NCBI RefSeq assembly: GCF_024628805.1
Contig: NZ_CP102382.1
Location: forward strand, 868,001 to 932,000
Direction: 5' to 3'
Length of the DNA stretch: 64,000 nt
Source: Paenimyroides aestuarii
GTDB lineage: Bacteria; Bacteroidota; Bacteroidia; Flavobacteriales; Flavobacteriaceae
In this document: positions 1 to 10,100 of the stretch, one piece after another
Position numbering within the stretch: position 1 is the stretch's first letter
Layout of the letters: each line of letters opens with the position of its first letter
Position numbers and translations under genes: made by a program
Notes under the pieces: model-generated
Seen by the model: the letters and a program-made list of their open reading frames with translations, nothing else
The model's database searches: none
Told to the model about the DNA's origin: nothing

Positions 1-701
1 ACATTGTGCTGTGTGCCGGCATTGATCATGGTAACCGACATTTTTATCGGGCCAAACATTTCCGATTGTTTAGGAAACTCAAACGATTTAAACCACAAAA
101 TATCTTCAATAGCGTTGTAAATGGCGTTTTCGCCTTCGTTACGTGCGGCGTGTCCTGATTTTCCCGATGCTTTACACTCCAAAACCATTAAACCTTTTTC
201 GGCAACTGCCAAATGCATCTGCGTTGGTTCGCCCACTATTGCAAAATCTAATACGCCTAATTTTGGCACCACAAATTCCAAACCGTGTCTGCCCAAAATT
301 TCTTCTTCGGCAGTGGCAGCAATTACTAAATTGTATTTTAAATTCGGTTTTTCGTAATAATGCAGAAAGGTAGCAATTAATGAAACCAAGCATCCGCCGG
401 CATCGTTAGATCCCAAACCATACAATTTTCCATCGATTATTTCTGCTAAAAAAGGATCACGGGTATAATCGATATTCGGACGAACGGTATCGTGGTGCGA
501 GTTTAATAAAATAGTAGGTTTAAGCGGATCGTAATATTTGTTAAAAGCCCAAACATTGTTCAGTTCGCGGTGTGTTTCCACGCCAAAACTCTTTATGAAT
601 GTGTCAATAATTTCGGCCGTTTTATCTTCTTCTTTACTGAACGATGGTGTTTTTATTAAATCAATCAGCAGCCCAATGCTTTTTTCTTTTAAATTTTTCA
701 T
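1..701 (-). CDS. M20 family metallohydrolase (acetylornithine deacetylase-like), partial
   Basis: Partial: the gene runs off the left edge, leaving the first 233 residues. M20 zinc hydrolases remove N-acyl groups from amino acids or peptides using two bound metals. Visible motifs are the first metal site HHD (residues 69-71, followed by TV), the bridging aspartate D100 in GSNDAGG, the glutamates in AEEE (131-134), and the start of the lid domain with GKSGHAA near residue 182. The ATG at 701 overlaps the stop of the upstream glycosyltransferase gene as ATGA (698-701), which suggests translational coupling. Closest by eye to ArgE/DapE-type enzymes of cytosolic amino-acid metabolism; the exact substrate cannot be told from this part. 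Confidence 0.85.
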   Translation of the reverse strand, partial: MKNLKEKSIGLLIDLIKTPSFSKEEDKTAEIIDTFIKSFGVETHRELNNVWAFNKYYDPLKPTILLNSHHDTVRPNIDYTRDPFLAEIIDGKLYGLGSNDAGGCLVSLIATFLHYYEKPNLKYNLVIAATAEEEILGRHGLEFVVPKLGVLDFAIVGEPTQMHLAVAEKGLMVLECKASGKSGHAARNEGENAIYNAIEDILWFKSFEFPKQSEMFGPIKMSVTMINAGTQHN

Positions 702-1729
702 TCGTATAAATTCGTGCTAATTTTTGCAACAACTTCTTCAGGCATTATACTTTGCATAACATCTTCATAACCCGCTACTATTTTATTTCCGTAAACCGAT
801 GTAGGCAAAAACGGATATTTTTCTAAATCGGGAATCAAACTGTTTGCTAACGGCTGGTTAAACGGTACAAAACCTGCAAAGGGATGCGTGTTTCCCCACA
901 ACGTAACCACTTTTACGCCGTACATTGCTGCAATATGTGCGTTGCCCGAATCCATTGAAAGCATTACATCTAAATGCGGAATAAACTGTAATTCTTGTTT
1001 AAAAGTGAGTTTATTGGCAACTAATATAACATTTTCAAGGTTTTGTTGCAGGTTTTTTAACGCATTTAATTCATTTTTTCCACCGAACAAGAATATTTTG
1101 TGATTTATATTTTCTGCAAGATCTAAAATAACCTTTTGCATTAATTCGGTTGGATACACTTTTGTTTGATATTGAGCAAAAGGCGCAATTCCAATCCATT
1201 TATTGTTTGATTTTTCGGTAGTTATTGCCAAAATTTCATCAGACAAAACCGTTTTTTTCGGGAAAGAAATTTTTGATAAATCCACCTTAAAACCTAATTG
1301 CTCCAACGTATCAACATGACGTTCAACCATTGGTTTTACAGGTTTTAATACTTTTTTTTCTAATCGGGTTAATTCCTTTTTTTCTTTTCTGCCTTTATCA
1401 GTAAAAGCTGTTTTTGTTCCGGTTGATTTAAAAAAAGTGCGGAGTATTTTTGAGCGCAATACATTATGAAAATCAGCAACCATATCAATTTTTAGTTTTT
1501 TCAGCTCTTTAAATAATCGGTAAATGCCAAAAAATCCTTTGTGGCGGTTTTCCAAATCAACTCCAAAAAAAGCAACCCGATCGATATCATCAAAAAAAGG
1601 CTTAAAAAAAGGTCGAGAAACCACGGTGACTTTTACATCTTTGTGCTGTTGAACCAACGCCCGAATTACAGGAACTGTCATGGCAACATCGCCCATTGCC
1701 GATAATCGTATGACTAAAATATGCTTCAT
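698..1729 (-). CDS. Glycosyltransferase family 9 (heptosyltransferase-like)
   Basis: 343 aa, a normal length for GT9/ADP-heptose:LPS heptosyltransferases, which transfer a sugar to the lipopolysaccharide core on the inner face of the cytoplasmic membrane. The N-terminus has the typical opening IRLSAMGDV (residues 7-15), followed by alternating strands and helices of a GT-B fold. The C-terminal half carries the family signature DSGNAHIAA followed by TLWGNTHP, the expected nucleotide-sugar site. It starts 1 bp after the stop of the small membrane protein gene and overlaps the M20 gene by 4 bp, so these are one transcription unit. The sugar and acceptor are not predictable; Bacteroidota often use GT9 enzymes with unknown donors. 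Confidence 0.88.
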   Translation of the reverse strand: MKHILVIRLSAMGDVAMTVPVIRALVQQHKDVKVTVVSRPFFKPFFDDIDRVAFFGVDLENRHKGFFGIYRLFKELKKLKIDMVADFHNVLRSKILRTFFKSTGTKTAFTDKGRKEKKELTRLEKKVLKPVKPMVERHVDTLEQLGFKVDLSKISFPKKTVLSDEILAITTEKSNNKWIGIAPFAQYQTKVYPTELMQKVILDLAENINHKIFLFGGKNELNALKNLQQNLENVILVANKLTFKQELQFIPHLDVMLSMDSGNAHIAAMYGVKVVTLWGNTHPFAGFVPFNQPLANSLIPDLEKYPFLPTSVYGNKIVAGYEDVMQSIMPEEVVAKISTNLYE

Positions 1730-1730
1730 T

Positions 1731-2027
1731 CTAATTGAAAATCTGCAAAATATTGTACGAAAATTCTAACATAGGTTTATAAGCCAATGAAAAAGCCAAC
1801 AACGGAATAATCATAAAAACAACACCTATATAAAACCATATTTTAGATTGGTTTTGCTGCAATAGTTTGGCAAAAAGATAAATTAAAAGGTAATAAACAC
1901 TTAAAATGCCCAACGGAATAAAAAGCAATTGCGCGTATGCATCGAAAAACTGCCAAATGAATACGCCAATTAAAAGTATCAAAACGGTAAAAATAAATAC
2001 CTGCGCTATTTTTAAAAGTCTGTTCAT
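1731..2027 (-). CDS. Small membrane protein, three predicted membrane segments
   Basis: 98 aa, hydrophobic throughout, with three likely membrane helices (about residues 8-28, 34-53 and 65-85). No family recognised. It sits between the DUF4254 gene and the GT9 gene on the same strand, with 1 bp to the next start, so it probably belongs to the envelope-related operon. The start codon lies just downstream of a hairpin that looks like the terminator of the DUF4254 gene, so expression of this gene may depend on read-through or on its own promoter. Confidence 0.7.
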   Translation of the reverse strand: MNRLLKIAQVFIFTVLILLIGVFIWQFFDAYAQLLFIPLGILSVYYLLIYLFAKLLQQNQSKIWFYIGVVFMIIPLLAFSLAYKPMLEFSYNILQIFN

Positions 2028-2032
2028 AGTAA

Positions 2033-2062
2033 AAAAGACTTTCTATTTTTAAGAAAGTCTTT
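2033..2062 (-). terminator. Rho-independent terminator after the DUF4254 gene
   Basis: Perfect 11-bp stem (AAAGACTTTCT against AGAAAGTCTTT) with a 7-nt loop. On the minus strand the stem is followed by a T run. It lies 10 bp after the stop at 2072 and immediately before the ATG at 2027. Confidence 0.75.
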
Positions 2063-2071
2063 CAAAAGTAG

Positions 2072-2677
2072 TTATTTTTTATTTTGATACAATACCGGAT
2101 TCAATTCTTCGTCGTTATACATTTTCATTTGTTTGTACACTTTCATGAATTTGTCGCCGTTTTCAATATCTTCAATCAATTGACTGATCGATGTAAACAT
2201 ATCTTGTTTTTGTTCTAAAAGCACATCCAATTTTGCTTGACATTTTGCACGATGCTCTGCTGATGCGTCTGAGCGGGTAGCTTCCTCTTCCATGTGGTAA
2301 ATTTTCAATGCCAAAATAGACAAACGATCCATTGCCCAAGCCGGACTTTCGGTATTGATTTTTGCGTTTGGTTTTACTGGAACGTTTTTGTATTTATCCA
2401 AAAAATAGCTGTCAATATATTCCACCATATCAGTTCGCACTTGGTTCGATGCATCGATTTTTCGTTTTAAAACCAAAGCAGCCACCGGATCAATCTGCGG
2501 ATCGCGAATAATGTCTTCATAATGCCATTGCACAGTATCAACCCAATTTTTAGCATACAGCAAATGCTCAATAGAACCTTTTTCGTAAGGGTTTGCGATG
2601 GGTTGATTTACATCGTCGAATTTATGGTAATCTTGGATACTTTTTTCAAAAACAGGAAAAGCTAATTCTGCAAACAT
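2072..2677 (-). CDS. DUF4254 domain protein
   Basis: 201 aa, the usual length for this family of unknown function, found next to LPS glycosyltransferase genes in Flavobacteriia. The protein is mostly helical, with conserved-looking segments HLLYAKNWVDTVQWHYEDIIRDP (about residues 39-61) and SPAWAMDRLSILALKIYHMEEEA (about residues 110-132). No signal peptide, so cytosolic. The neighbourhood (GT9) suggests a link to envelope polysaccharide synthesis, but that is inference from position. Divergent from upp, with about 70 bp between the start codons. Confidence 0.75.
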   Translation of the reverse strand: MFAELAFPVFEKSIQDYHKFDDVNQPIANPYEKGSIEHLLYAKNWVDTVQWHYEDIIRDPQIDPVAALVLKRKIDASNQVRTDMVEYIDSYFLDKYKNVPVKPNAKINTESPAWAMDRLSILALKIYHMEEEATRSDASAEHRAKCQAKLDVLLEQKQDMFTSISQLIEDIENGDKFMKVYKQMKMYNDEELNPVLYQNKK

Positions 2678-2745
2678 GATTATATTTTTTATTTACAAAT
2701 ATAGTTTTAATACTTTTACAACAACAAAATTTCATTGGTAAACTT

Positions 2746-3387
2746 ATGCATATTCACTATATATCAGATCAAAACAGTATTTTAAATCATTTTTTGGCAC
2801 AATTGCGCGATGTGAATGTACAGAAAGATTCGATGCGTTTTCGTAAAAACATGGAACGAATAGGCGAAATTATGGCGTATGAATTAAGCAAGAAACTTTC
2901 TTTCAAAACCGCTTCAATAACCACACCACTTGGCACAAAAGATACCATGCTGATTAAAGATGAGGTGGTTTTGTGTTCGATACTTCGTGCCGGATTGGCT
3001 TTGCATACCGGTTTTATGAGTTTTTTTGATGAAGCCGAAAACGGATTTGTATCGGCAGCACGCACTCACGGAGCATCAGAAATTTTGGTAGAATATCAAG
3101 CAGCACCATCGTTTGAAGGGAAATGTTTGCTTTTGTTGGATCCCATGTTGGCAACTGGGCATTCAATGGTTGCAGTGATAAACCAATTAATGAAAAAAGA
3201 ACAACCAAAAGAAATGCATATCTGCGTAGTTATTGCCGCACCTGAAGGAATCGAGTATTTAAAGAAACATCTTCCTGAAAATATTCATTTGTGGGTGGCA
3301 AGTTTAGACGATTGTTTAAATGAACACAAATACATTATCCCCGGAATTGGCGATGCAGGCGATTTGGCTTACGGTGAGAAACTATAA
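2746..3387 (+). CDS. upp: Uracil phosphoribosyltransferase
   Basis: 213 aa. Salvages uracil: uracil + PRPP gives UMP + pyrophosphate, in the cytosol. Diagnostic features are the PRPP-binding loop LLLDPMLATGHSM (residues 129-141), a basic and conserved N-terminal segment RFRKNMERIGEIMAYEL, and the C-terminal uracil-binding segment GIGDAGDLAYG. Length matches the family. In Flavobacteriia upp is commonly flanked by the DUF6427 and DUF6341 genes, as here, which supports the identification and the lineage call. Confidence 0.95.
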   Translation: MHIHYISDQNSILNHFLAQLRDVNVQKDSMRFRKNMERIGEIMAYELSKKLSFKTASITTPLGTKDTMLIKDEVVLCSILRAGLALHTGFMSFFDEAENGFVSAARTHGASEILVEYQAAPSFEGKCLLLLDPMLATGHSMVAVINQLMKKEQPKEMHICVVIAAPEGIEYLKKHLPENIHLWVASLDDCLNEHKYIIPGIGDAGDLAYGEKL

Positions 3388-3396
3388 TTAAAAAAA

Positions 3397-3425
3397 CATA
3401 ACCCATGCCGGGTGCATGGGTTATT
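3397..3425. terminator. Convergent terminator between upp and the DUF6427 gene
   Basis: Perfect 11-bp inverted repeat (3398-3408 and 3414-3424) with loop CGGGT. On the minus strand it is followed by a T run (A6 at 3391-3396 on the plus strand), so it works best for the DUF6427 gene. It lies 10 bp after the upp stop and could serve both genes. Confidence 0.8.
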
Positions 3426-3485
3426 AGAAAACATTAAAATTCTAAAACACGTTTAGAATTTTGAATTTAGGGTTAGCAAATATAA

Positions 3486-4415
3486 CTATAATTTCAATAA
3501 AAACAATAATAAACTTACACCTAAAATTGTAGCTAAAACCGCTTCTTTCACCCAATAAACCTTTGTACTTGCCACAAAGTTTCCACCGATGATTGATAAT
3601 GGAAAAAAGGTAAACACTAATAAACCGTTTGATTTTTCGGGCGATATCACATAAATAGCAGCTCCGATAACAAAGCAAAACACAATGTTTTTATAAAGAG
3701 TGATTTGGTTAGTTGCGATGGTTTTTAAATTAGTAACCTGATAGAATGTGAACAATACAGATATAGTTGCCAAAAAAGCCAATGCAATATTTTGATACAC
3801 ATTTTCAAAATAGCTAAAATCGATACTCATATCATATTTATCGGTCCAAAACGCTACTAGATTGATATCGTAAAACAAACTATAGGTATAAAAAAGAATG
3901 GTAACAGTAAGCAATGCGATGAACGGAATAATCCAATTGCGGTAATCTTGCCCCACATACCAAATAATGGTTAGATAAATCATCAAGAAATAAAGAATAG
4001 TCCACGATTCAAACAAAGTTGCCATAAAAATCCACAAGCTGGCATCGAAAATTTTTAATTTGGGTTCATTTAATGTTTGCAACGAAATAATCCTGCGCAA
4101 GGCCAACAACACCAATAAATTGGCAATGATTAACTGGGAATCATCATAAAAGGTGGGAAATAGAATTAAAAAGCAGGCATACAAAAACAATGAATATAAA
4201 TTGTTTACCGCTAAATAGTTTTTTAAAGTGATGAATTGAATCAACAAAACCGAAAGTACTACTGCTACAAACAAAAAGCTTTTTTCTATAATAGCTGTGG
4301 GCGATTGCAACCATTTCAAATCGCTTATTAAATGTAGAAAATAAGTAGCTAAAAGCATAAAACCTATTACTACATAACCAATTGGTTTACTTTTTGAAAA
4401 AAGATTTGCAAGCAT
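3486..4415 (-). CDS. DUF6427 family integral membrane protein
   Basis: 309 aa, almost entirely hydrophobic, with roughly nine to ten membrane helices and no charged extramembrane domain. Recognised as the flavobacterial family that lies beside upp; function unknown. It is convergent with upp and divergent from the DUF6341 gene. The start MLANLFSKSKPIGY places a short basic cytoplasmic N-terminus before the first helix. No catalytic motif can be seen, so transporter or enzyme cannot be decided. Confidence 0.75.
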   Translation of the reverse strand: MLANLFSKSKPIGYVVIGFMLLATYFLHLISDLKWLQSPTAIIEKSFLFVAVVLSVLLIQFITLKNYLAVNNLYSLFLYACFLILFPTFYDDSQLIIANLLVLLALRRIISLQTLNEPKLKIFDASLWIFMATLFESWTILYFLMIYLTIIWYVGQDYRNWIIPFIALLTVTILFYTYSLFYDINLVAFWTDKYDMSIDFSYFENVYQNIALAFLATISVLFTFYQVTNLKTIATNQITLYKNIVFCFVIGAAIYVISPEKSNGLLVFTFFPLSIIGGNFVASTKVYWVKEAVLATILGVSLLLFLLKL

Positions 4416-4445
4416 TAACGATATTATTTAATTTTTGTAAATAAG

Positions 4446-4470
4446 TTGTTGATAATTTTTTTTACTTTTG
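4446..4470 (+). promoter_or_regulatory. Bacteroidota-type promoter of the DUF6341 gene
   Basis: TACTTTTG at 4463-4470 fits the -7 consensus TAnnTTTG exactly, with TTG at 4446-4448 and 4449-4451 in the -33 region. It lies 54 bp before the ATG at 4524. Confidence 0.55.
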
Positions 4471-4523
4471 TTGCAAAGTTAGAATTAAACTGAAATTAAA
4501 CATAAATAATTAATAACAATATT

Positions 4524-4757
4524 ATGTGGACATCATTCTTTAAAGGTATTGAATTTTTATTCGTTGATGTGTTGTTTGTACCAATGGATTGGTTTGCAAA
4601 ATTAGAATTAACCAACTGGTGGATTGCAAACATTATTAACTGGATTTTTATCATTATTTGTTGTGTGGCATTTACGTATTGGTTAAAACAATTACGCATT
4701 TTTGCTTCAAACAACGAAGATGAACAAGATACAACAGCACACTCGTTCTTAAAATAA
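4524..4757 (+). CDS. DUF6341 family small membrane protein
   Basis: 77 aa. Matches the short flavobacterial family usually found two genes from upp: an amphipathic N-terminus (MWTSFFKGIEFLFVDVLF), one clear membrane helix at about residues 34-54, then a charged tail containing NNEDEQD. Function unknown. It is divergent from the DUF6427 gene, shares the intergenic promoter region, and is closed by a strong terminator. The antisense frame over this gene is a shadow. Confidence 0.75.
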   Translation: MWTSFFKGIEFLFVDVLFVPMDWFAKLELTNWWIANIINWIFIIICCVAFTYWLKQLRIFASNNEDEQDTTAHSFLK

Positions 4758-4788
4758 AAAAATCAGGTTTTAAACCTGATTTTTTTTG
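4758..4788. terminator. Bidirectional terminator between the DUF6341 gene and the surface-protein cluster
   Basis: An A run, then ATCAGG, then its complement CCTGAT, then T8. The stem is symmetric and flanked by A/T runs on both sides, so it can end the plus-strand DUF6341 gene and the minus-strand giant-protein cluster that stops at 4816. Confidence 0.8.
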
Positions 4789-4815
4789 TTTAGTTAGATT
4801 GGTTTTGGTTTGAAA

Positions 4816-7134
4816 TTATTTTGTTCGTTGACGAATCATTGGGTTGGTAATAAGACACGACCTTTTAATAAGAACTTCGGAAGTTGCTCCATAACAATTA
4901 CTTGAGCTATTATAAAACGCTACGAAATACCTTTCGCCAGCACGTACATTAGATGGCGTAGCTATTTTATTACTGGCAGTTGCCGGACTTGCTGTGTGCC
5001 AACTAATTTGCGAGCCCGAAGGAGGTGTAGCAACTGTTATATTATTCAAATTATACGTTGTTGTGGCGCAAGGAAGCACTACTTCTATAATGGGATAAAT
5101 AGGATATACCGATACGCCCGAAGTATTATTGGTTGAATTAGGATCTACTTCGCTTGCTGAAACCACTGCTTGATTGTAATAATTACCAAATGCATTTACC
5201 GAAGCTGTTAAGGTCAATACTTGTGAGGCACCTTTATTCAAAGTGCCAATAGTCCAAATTCCTGTATTGTTATCATATCCAGCAGATGATGACACATAGG
5301 TAAATCCGAAAGGCAAAATATCTTGTACTTTTACATTTGTTGCATTTTGCGGACCTGCATTGTAAGCTGTTAAAGTAAACGTTACTTGCCCACTTATAGG
5401 TGGCATGGTGTTATTTACCTCTTTTGTAAGCTGTAAATCGGCGGTTGGTTGCTGTGGGAATAGTGTTATTAAACTACTGCTATTTCCATTATTTGCAAGA
5501 TTCGCTGTAAGATTCGCAGTATTGGCATAGCTACCTGAGGCATTCACAGTACCCACAATGTCTATACTTGCCGATGCCGCAGGATTTAAAGTACCCACAT
5601 TCCAAGTTAATGTACCTGCATTAAAAGTTGCCGAAGCAGAGTTAGAAACATAGGTGATACCTGTAGGAAAAGCATCTGTCACCACAATTCCATTAGCTGT
5701 GTTGCTTCCATTGTTTACAACAGTAATAGTAAATGTAACATTTGTACCTACCAAAGGTGTTGTAGTTGTTACTGTTTTAGCTATAGAGAGATTATAAAAT
5801 GTGTGAATGGTAACTTTTCCATCTCCACCATTCCCTCCTGTTGGACTGCTACTCGCTGCTCTATAAGCACCGCCACCGCCACCGCCAGGAGGATTTCCGT
5901 CTGTTCCATTCCCTGAAGAATTGTTCTGCTTTCCATTTCCTCCTGTTCCCCCATTTGGAGATGCGCCCCCGTTTCCACCGCTTGTATTAGCTCCTCCGTT
6001 TAAACCAGATCCCCCTGCAAGTCTAACATCTCCAATGGCAGGGTTTGTCCCTCCAGTGGATGCTCCTCCAGTAGCACCCGTTGTTACATTGTTAGCCACA
6101 CTGTTACCTCCTTTTGCACGTACTAAAGAACCTCCGGTAACATTTGTAGTGGAAAACCATGAATCACCACCAGCTGCTGTAGTTGTACTTCCGGCGCCTA
6201 CATTTACATAATAGGTAGTACCAGGGTTTACCGTTAATCGGCTGCGGGAATATCCGCCTCCGCCTCCGCCTCCGAAACCAGTATTACTACCAGAAGTACG
6301 ACTACCCCCACGACCACCGCCTCCCCATGTTTCTACTTCAATACTGGTTACATTTTCTGGTGCGACCCATGCTTCAACTGAACCTGTAGTGGTAATATCA
6401 GATTGTGGTCCTAAGACGGTGATAATTACTCTTCCGTTGGCACCAGCACCACCTGCATTGTTTCCACGAGCACCACCTCCGCCTCCGCCTGGACCTATGG
6501 TGGCAGCTGAACCCGCACCGTCTGAACTAGCCCGTCCGTTTCCTCCAATACCATCATTTCCTGTAGGTCCAACTGCTCCAAACTGGTTGGTAGCGTTTAC
6601 TCCCAATCCTGTTGCACCAGCAGAAGAGCCTCCACCTCCACCATCGGAAGTTGCATTAGCACCTCGACCTCCATTGTTTCTTACTTGTCCTAAACTTGCT
6701 GAATAACTTCCGCCAGTCGCACCGGTTGAATTGGTAGCACTGTTTCCACCTTTTGCTAATACAAGAGCATTATTAACATTATTATTTGGAGCAAACCACG
6801 AGTCACCTCCAGCGGCTGTAGAGGTACTTCCTGTTCCAATATTCACGTAATAAGCAGTTGCTTGGTTCACTGTTACGGTACTTGCTGCATACGCACCACC
6901 TCCGCCTCCGCCTCCGGTTGCATTACTACCTCCACGACCGCCAGCTCCCCAAACTTCTATTTTAAGAGATGTACCTACAGGAAAACTTACCGTGTTTCCA
7001 GAAGCGGTAATGGTATAGGTTTGCGCAAAAAGATGCATAGTTGAAGCACCTCCTAGCAATATAACTACTATTAGAATAAATTTAAAAAGGTATTTCATAC
7101 CGATATTTTTATTATTTTTCATTTTTAACAACAT
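4816..7134 (-). CDS. Glycine-rich and DUF11-repeat surface protein (772 aa)
   Basis: Secreted: a hydrophobic signal segment ending near MHLFAQ (about residue 38). Two similar glycine-rich domains follow (about 40-245 and 250-450). Each starts with a strand of the form EVWGAGGRGG or EVETWGGGGRGG, has YYVN(I/V)GxGST, GGDSWF and AKGGNS motifs, and ends in GRVIITV or GKVTIHT. Then come two DUF11 adhesin-type repeats (about 455-565 and 570-680), an Ig-like segment, and the tail SCLITNPM. No standard type A or type B T9SS domain is visible. Last gene of the cluster, 14 bp after the 1273-aa gene. Starts at 7122 and 7098 are also possible; 7098 gives the most compact signal peptide. Likely a cell-surface structural or adhesive protein. 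Confidence 0.75.
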   Translation of the reverse strand: MLLKMKNNKNIGMKYLFKFILIVVILLGGASTMHLFAQTYTITASGNTVSFPVGTSLKIEVWGAGGRGGSNATGGGGGGGAYAASTVTVNQATAYYVNIGTGSTSTAAGGDSWFAPNNNVNNALVLAKGGNSATNSTGATGGSYSASLGQVRNNGGRGANATSDGGGGGSSAGATGLGVNATNQFGAVGPTGNDGIGGNGRASSDGAGSAATIGPGGGGGGARGNNAGGAGANGRVIITVLGPQSDITTTGSVEAWVAPENVTSIEVETWGGGGRGGSRTSGSNTGFGGGGGGGYSRSRLTVNPGTTYYVNVGAGSTTTAAGGDSWFSTTNVTGGSLVRAKGGNSVANNVTTGATGGASTGGTNPAIGDVRLAGGSGLNGGANTSGGNGGASPNGGTGGNGKQNNSSGNGTDGNPPGGGGGGAYRAASSSPTGGNGGDGKVTIHTFYNLSIAKTVTTTTPLVGTNVTFTITVVNNGSNTANGIVVTDAFPTGITYVSNSASATFNAGTLTWNVGTLNPAASASIDIVGTVNASGSYANTANLTANLANNGNSSSLITLFPQQPTADLQLTKEVNNTMPPISGQVTFTLTAYNAGPQNATNVKVQDILPFGFTYVSSSAGYDNNTGIWTIGTLNKGASQVLTLTASVNAFGNYYNQAVVSASEVDPNSTNNTSGVSVYPIYPIIEVVLPCATTTYNLNNITVATPPSGSQISWHTASPATASNKIATPSNVRAGERYFVAFYNSSSNCYGATSEVLIKRSCLITNPMIRQRTK

Positions 7135-7148
7135 CTCTCTTAGAAAAA

Positions 7149-10100
7149 TTAAGGTTTAGATGTTTTAGGTGAAATATTTCGAACATCACAATTAGGAACA
7201 GGTGTTACTTGTGCTGTATTATTTGCATAGTTTGTTTCTTGTTCATTACATGATATAACTGCTTTGTTAGTATATTGCCCAGACATATTTACCGTTGCAA
7301 CTACCGATAAAACTCTTGATTGACCGGTATTTAAACCACCAATGTTCCACACACCTGTAGTTTGATTGTACGTTGTACCGGCAGCTGCATTATGGCTTTG
7401 ATAGGTATATCCGTTAGGCAGTTTGTCTTGTACCACAACTCCTGTTGCGTTTTGTTCTTTGTTGTTAGTAGCTGTTATAGTAAATGTAACTGAATCGCCT
7501 GCATTTGGCGTGTTGTTATTTATTGTTTTGGCAACAGAAATATCATTACAATCTTTTACAGGAACATAAGCAATTCCAGAAAAAGAATTTGGAAAACAAG
7601 GTGATCCATTTACCACAATACTTCCAATAGTAGCACGATAATAAATGTTTGTGTTTACAGCTGGGCTATAGGAAGTAACATTTTCAGTTCCTGGAATAAT
7701 TGCAGACCACGTGTTGCCATCAGTAGAACTTTGCCAACCTAGAACAACTCCTCCATGGCCCGTAAGCACTAAAGACATGGGTACAATTTCACCTTTACAC
7801 ACTGGTCCTCCATGATAATTTATCACTCCGCCGGCAGGGGCTGTTGTAACTACATTTATTTGTGCTGTTCCGCTAACTATACCCGGGCAAATAGAGTTCC
7901 AACCGCTATCGTTTGCGCTTAAATTTGAAGTGCTTTGCTTAACTTCTAACAAAATATAAGTACCTGCAAAATTTCGTGGAATATCAATTGTTGGAGCGTT
8001 ATTACTTGAAACTATAAATCTTTCAAATCCACCACCATCAATATATTTAATTCGTTTGTAACCACTTGCAGGAGTTAATGAAACTGTGATAGCCGGTGCA
8101 GAATCAAGTGCAGCACCTGAACATATTGTACCACCACCACTAATTGTTGCTGTTGGACGAATAGGAGCGGTGAATGATAGCGGTGGACTGCTTACTGAAC
8201 CACAAGAACTATTAGTTATTTTCCAGATCACACTCACGGTTTGGTTCGGTTGCATTCCTAGAATACGCGTGTTTCGCTGATTTGGATTCTCGAAAAAAGC
8301 GGTTCCAGAATCGCCTACAAACTCCCATTTACCAACACCAACTGTTGGTTGATTTCCTTGAATATAGTAAATTCCATCATCACATTGCCCAGCAAATATA
8401 ACTTGTGAGGCAGTTGCAGTTGTTGGCTGTTGATACATGATGACCGAAGAACTAGAAACGCCCTTGGAAGTGGGTACAGTTGCGGTATTTAACCAATTGC
8501 TTTTTGTTGCTGTTGCTTTTGGGCGAACCGTAATGTTTATAGGAGCCGATGTAAAAGGTGTTGCACCAGTAGCAGCTGCCAAAGTATTTAATGTAAGTGT
8601 ATATGTATTGCCCACATTAGAAACGGTCCAACCCGATCCGCTTGCACTTAAAACATCTAACTCAGAATCTATTACATCAGTCACTGAAACATTTGTCAGT
8701 GTATAAGAATTTGGATTTAAAAGCACAATAGAATAAATGTTTCCAGCAGTATCTGCACAAGCATTATTAATGGTTTTTGAAATACCAATTTCTGGTCGAA
8801 CCACAATTACTTCTTCCCCTTCTTGATTGGCATTGTAATTGCTTCCGCCTACTGTTTCGTTTCCTGTGGAATAAGTGGTATTTTGACCGGAAATTGCGTT
8901 TAAGGGTGGGTAAATAATTCGTTCGGGAGCCCCACTTACCCTTGTTGGGTCTAAGTATCCAACTTGCACACCGTTGTGATAGGTTCCCTCTGTAGTTAGA
9001 AAAGGAACTTGTACATTCATTTCTATATAAGCACCTTCACCGCTTACCAAATCAAAAGTACCCAGAATAGGGTTTGTTGGAGTTCCAATATTGTTAATAC
9101 TTTGCGGATTACCCGTAGTGGTATCAAAATCAATAGTAGCAGAAACAAAGGTAAATGACGCCGGCAATGGATCGTTTACACGCACACCTTTCGCACCACC
9201 GCCTGAATTGTCAATTCTAATTTTATAAGTGATCATAGATCCTGCTGGAATAGAATCTAATGGACTATCTCTCCATTTTGCAATACTAAGGGCAGGATAA
9301 CAATAAGCACTTGCGGCTAAATAGCTTGGTAAATCGTTCATTGAAAAACTAGAAACCACTCCCGAGGTTCCGGGAAGACTACCGTTTTGCAACTTATTGG
9401 CACCAGCTGGAAAATCTGCATAATTGGCCGCATTTACGGGTTGTCCTGCATTGATACGCCCCGCTTCTCCAGGTGTAACATCGGTCGTAACATTTGCACC
9501 ATTTGCATTGTAATAAATAATGCCACCACCGCCACCACCGCCAGGACCATGAAGATCAACAGTAGTACTATGCCCGCCGTTACCGCCTTTAGCTTGGATA
9601 TAAAGATTGCCTGTACTGGGTTCTTTTACATTGATAAAAACAGATCCGCCAGCACCGCCACCACCAGCACCATCTCCACTACTTGCTACTGCTCCCGGCT
9701 CTCCTTTTCCACCATTTGCTAAGATAAAACCATTTCCCGCAATTTTATTGGCTGTGATAATTACGATTCCGCCACCAACGCCACCGCGTGCACCATCACC
9801 TGAGTTATTTGCATCACCAGCACCGCCGCCACCGCCCATAAACAGCAATCCGTTATTTACATTACTTGGTAATGCAACTCCCGGACGACCACCCGTTTGA
9901 AGACTAAGTAAATTATTTCTATTATTCGTCTGAGGGTTTTCGTTTGCCAAAGGCCAACCATACCCACCAGCACCACCAAAACCACCATTTCCGCCGCCGC
10001 CGCCGCCAGCATTATGCACATTTCCGCCGCCGCCAGCATTTGCAGGAGCTCCTTTTGCATAATCACCGTTGGGGTAACCTTGCCATGTGGCTCCTTGATC

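Noticed and set aside
5921..6706. Proline-rich plus-strand frames in the glycine-rich gene
   Set aside because: They are the complement of Gly codon runs (GGN read as CCN) and not separate genes.
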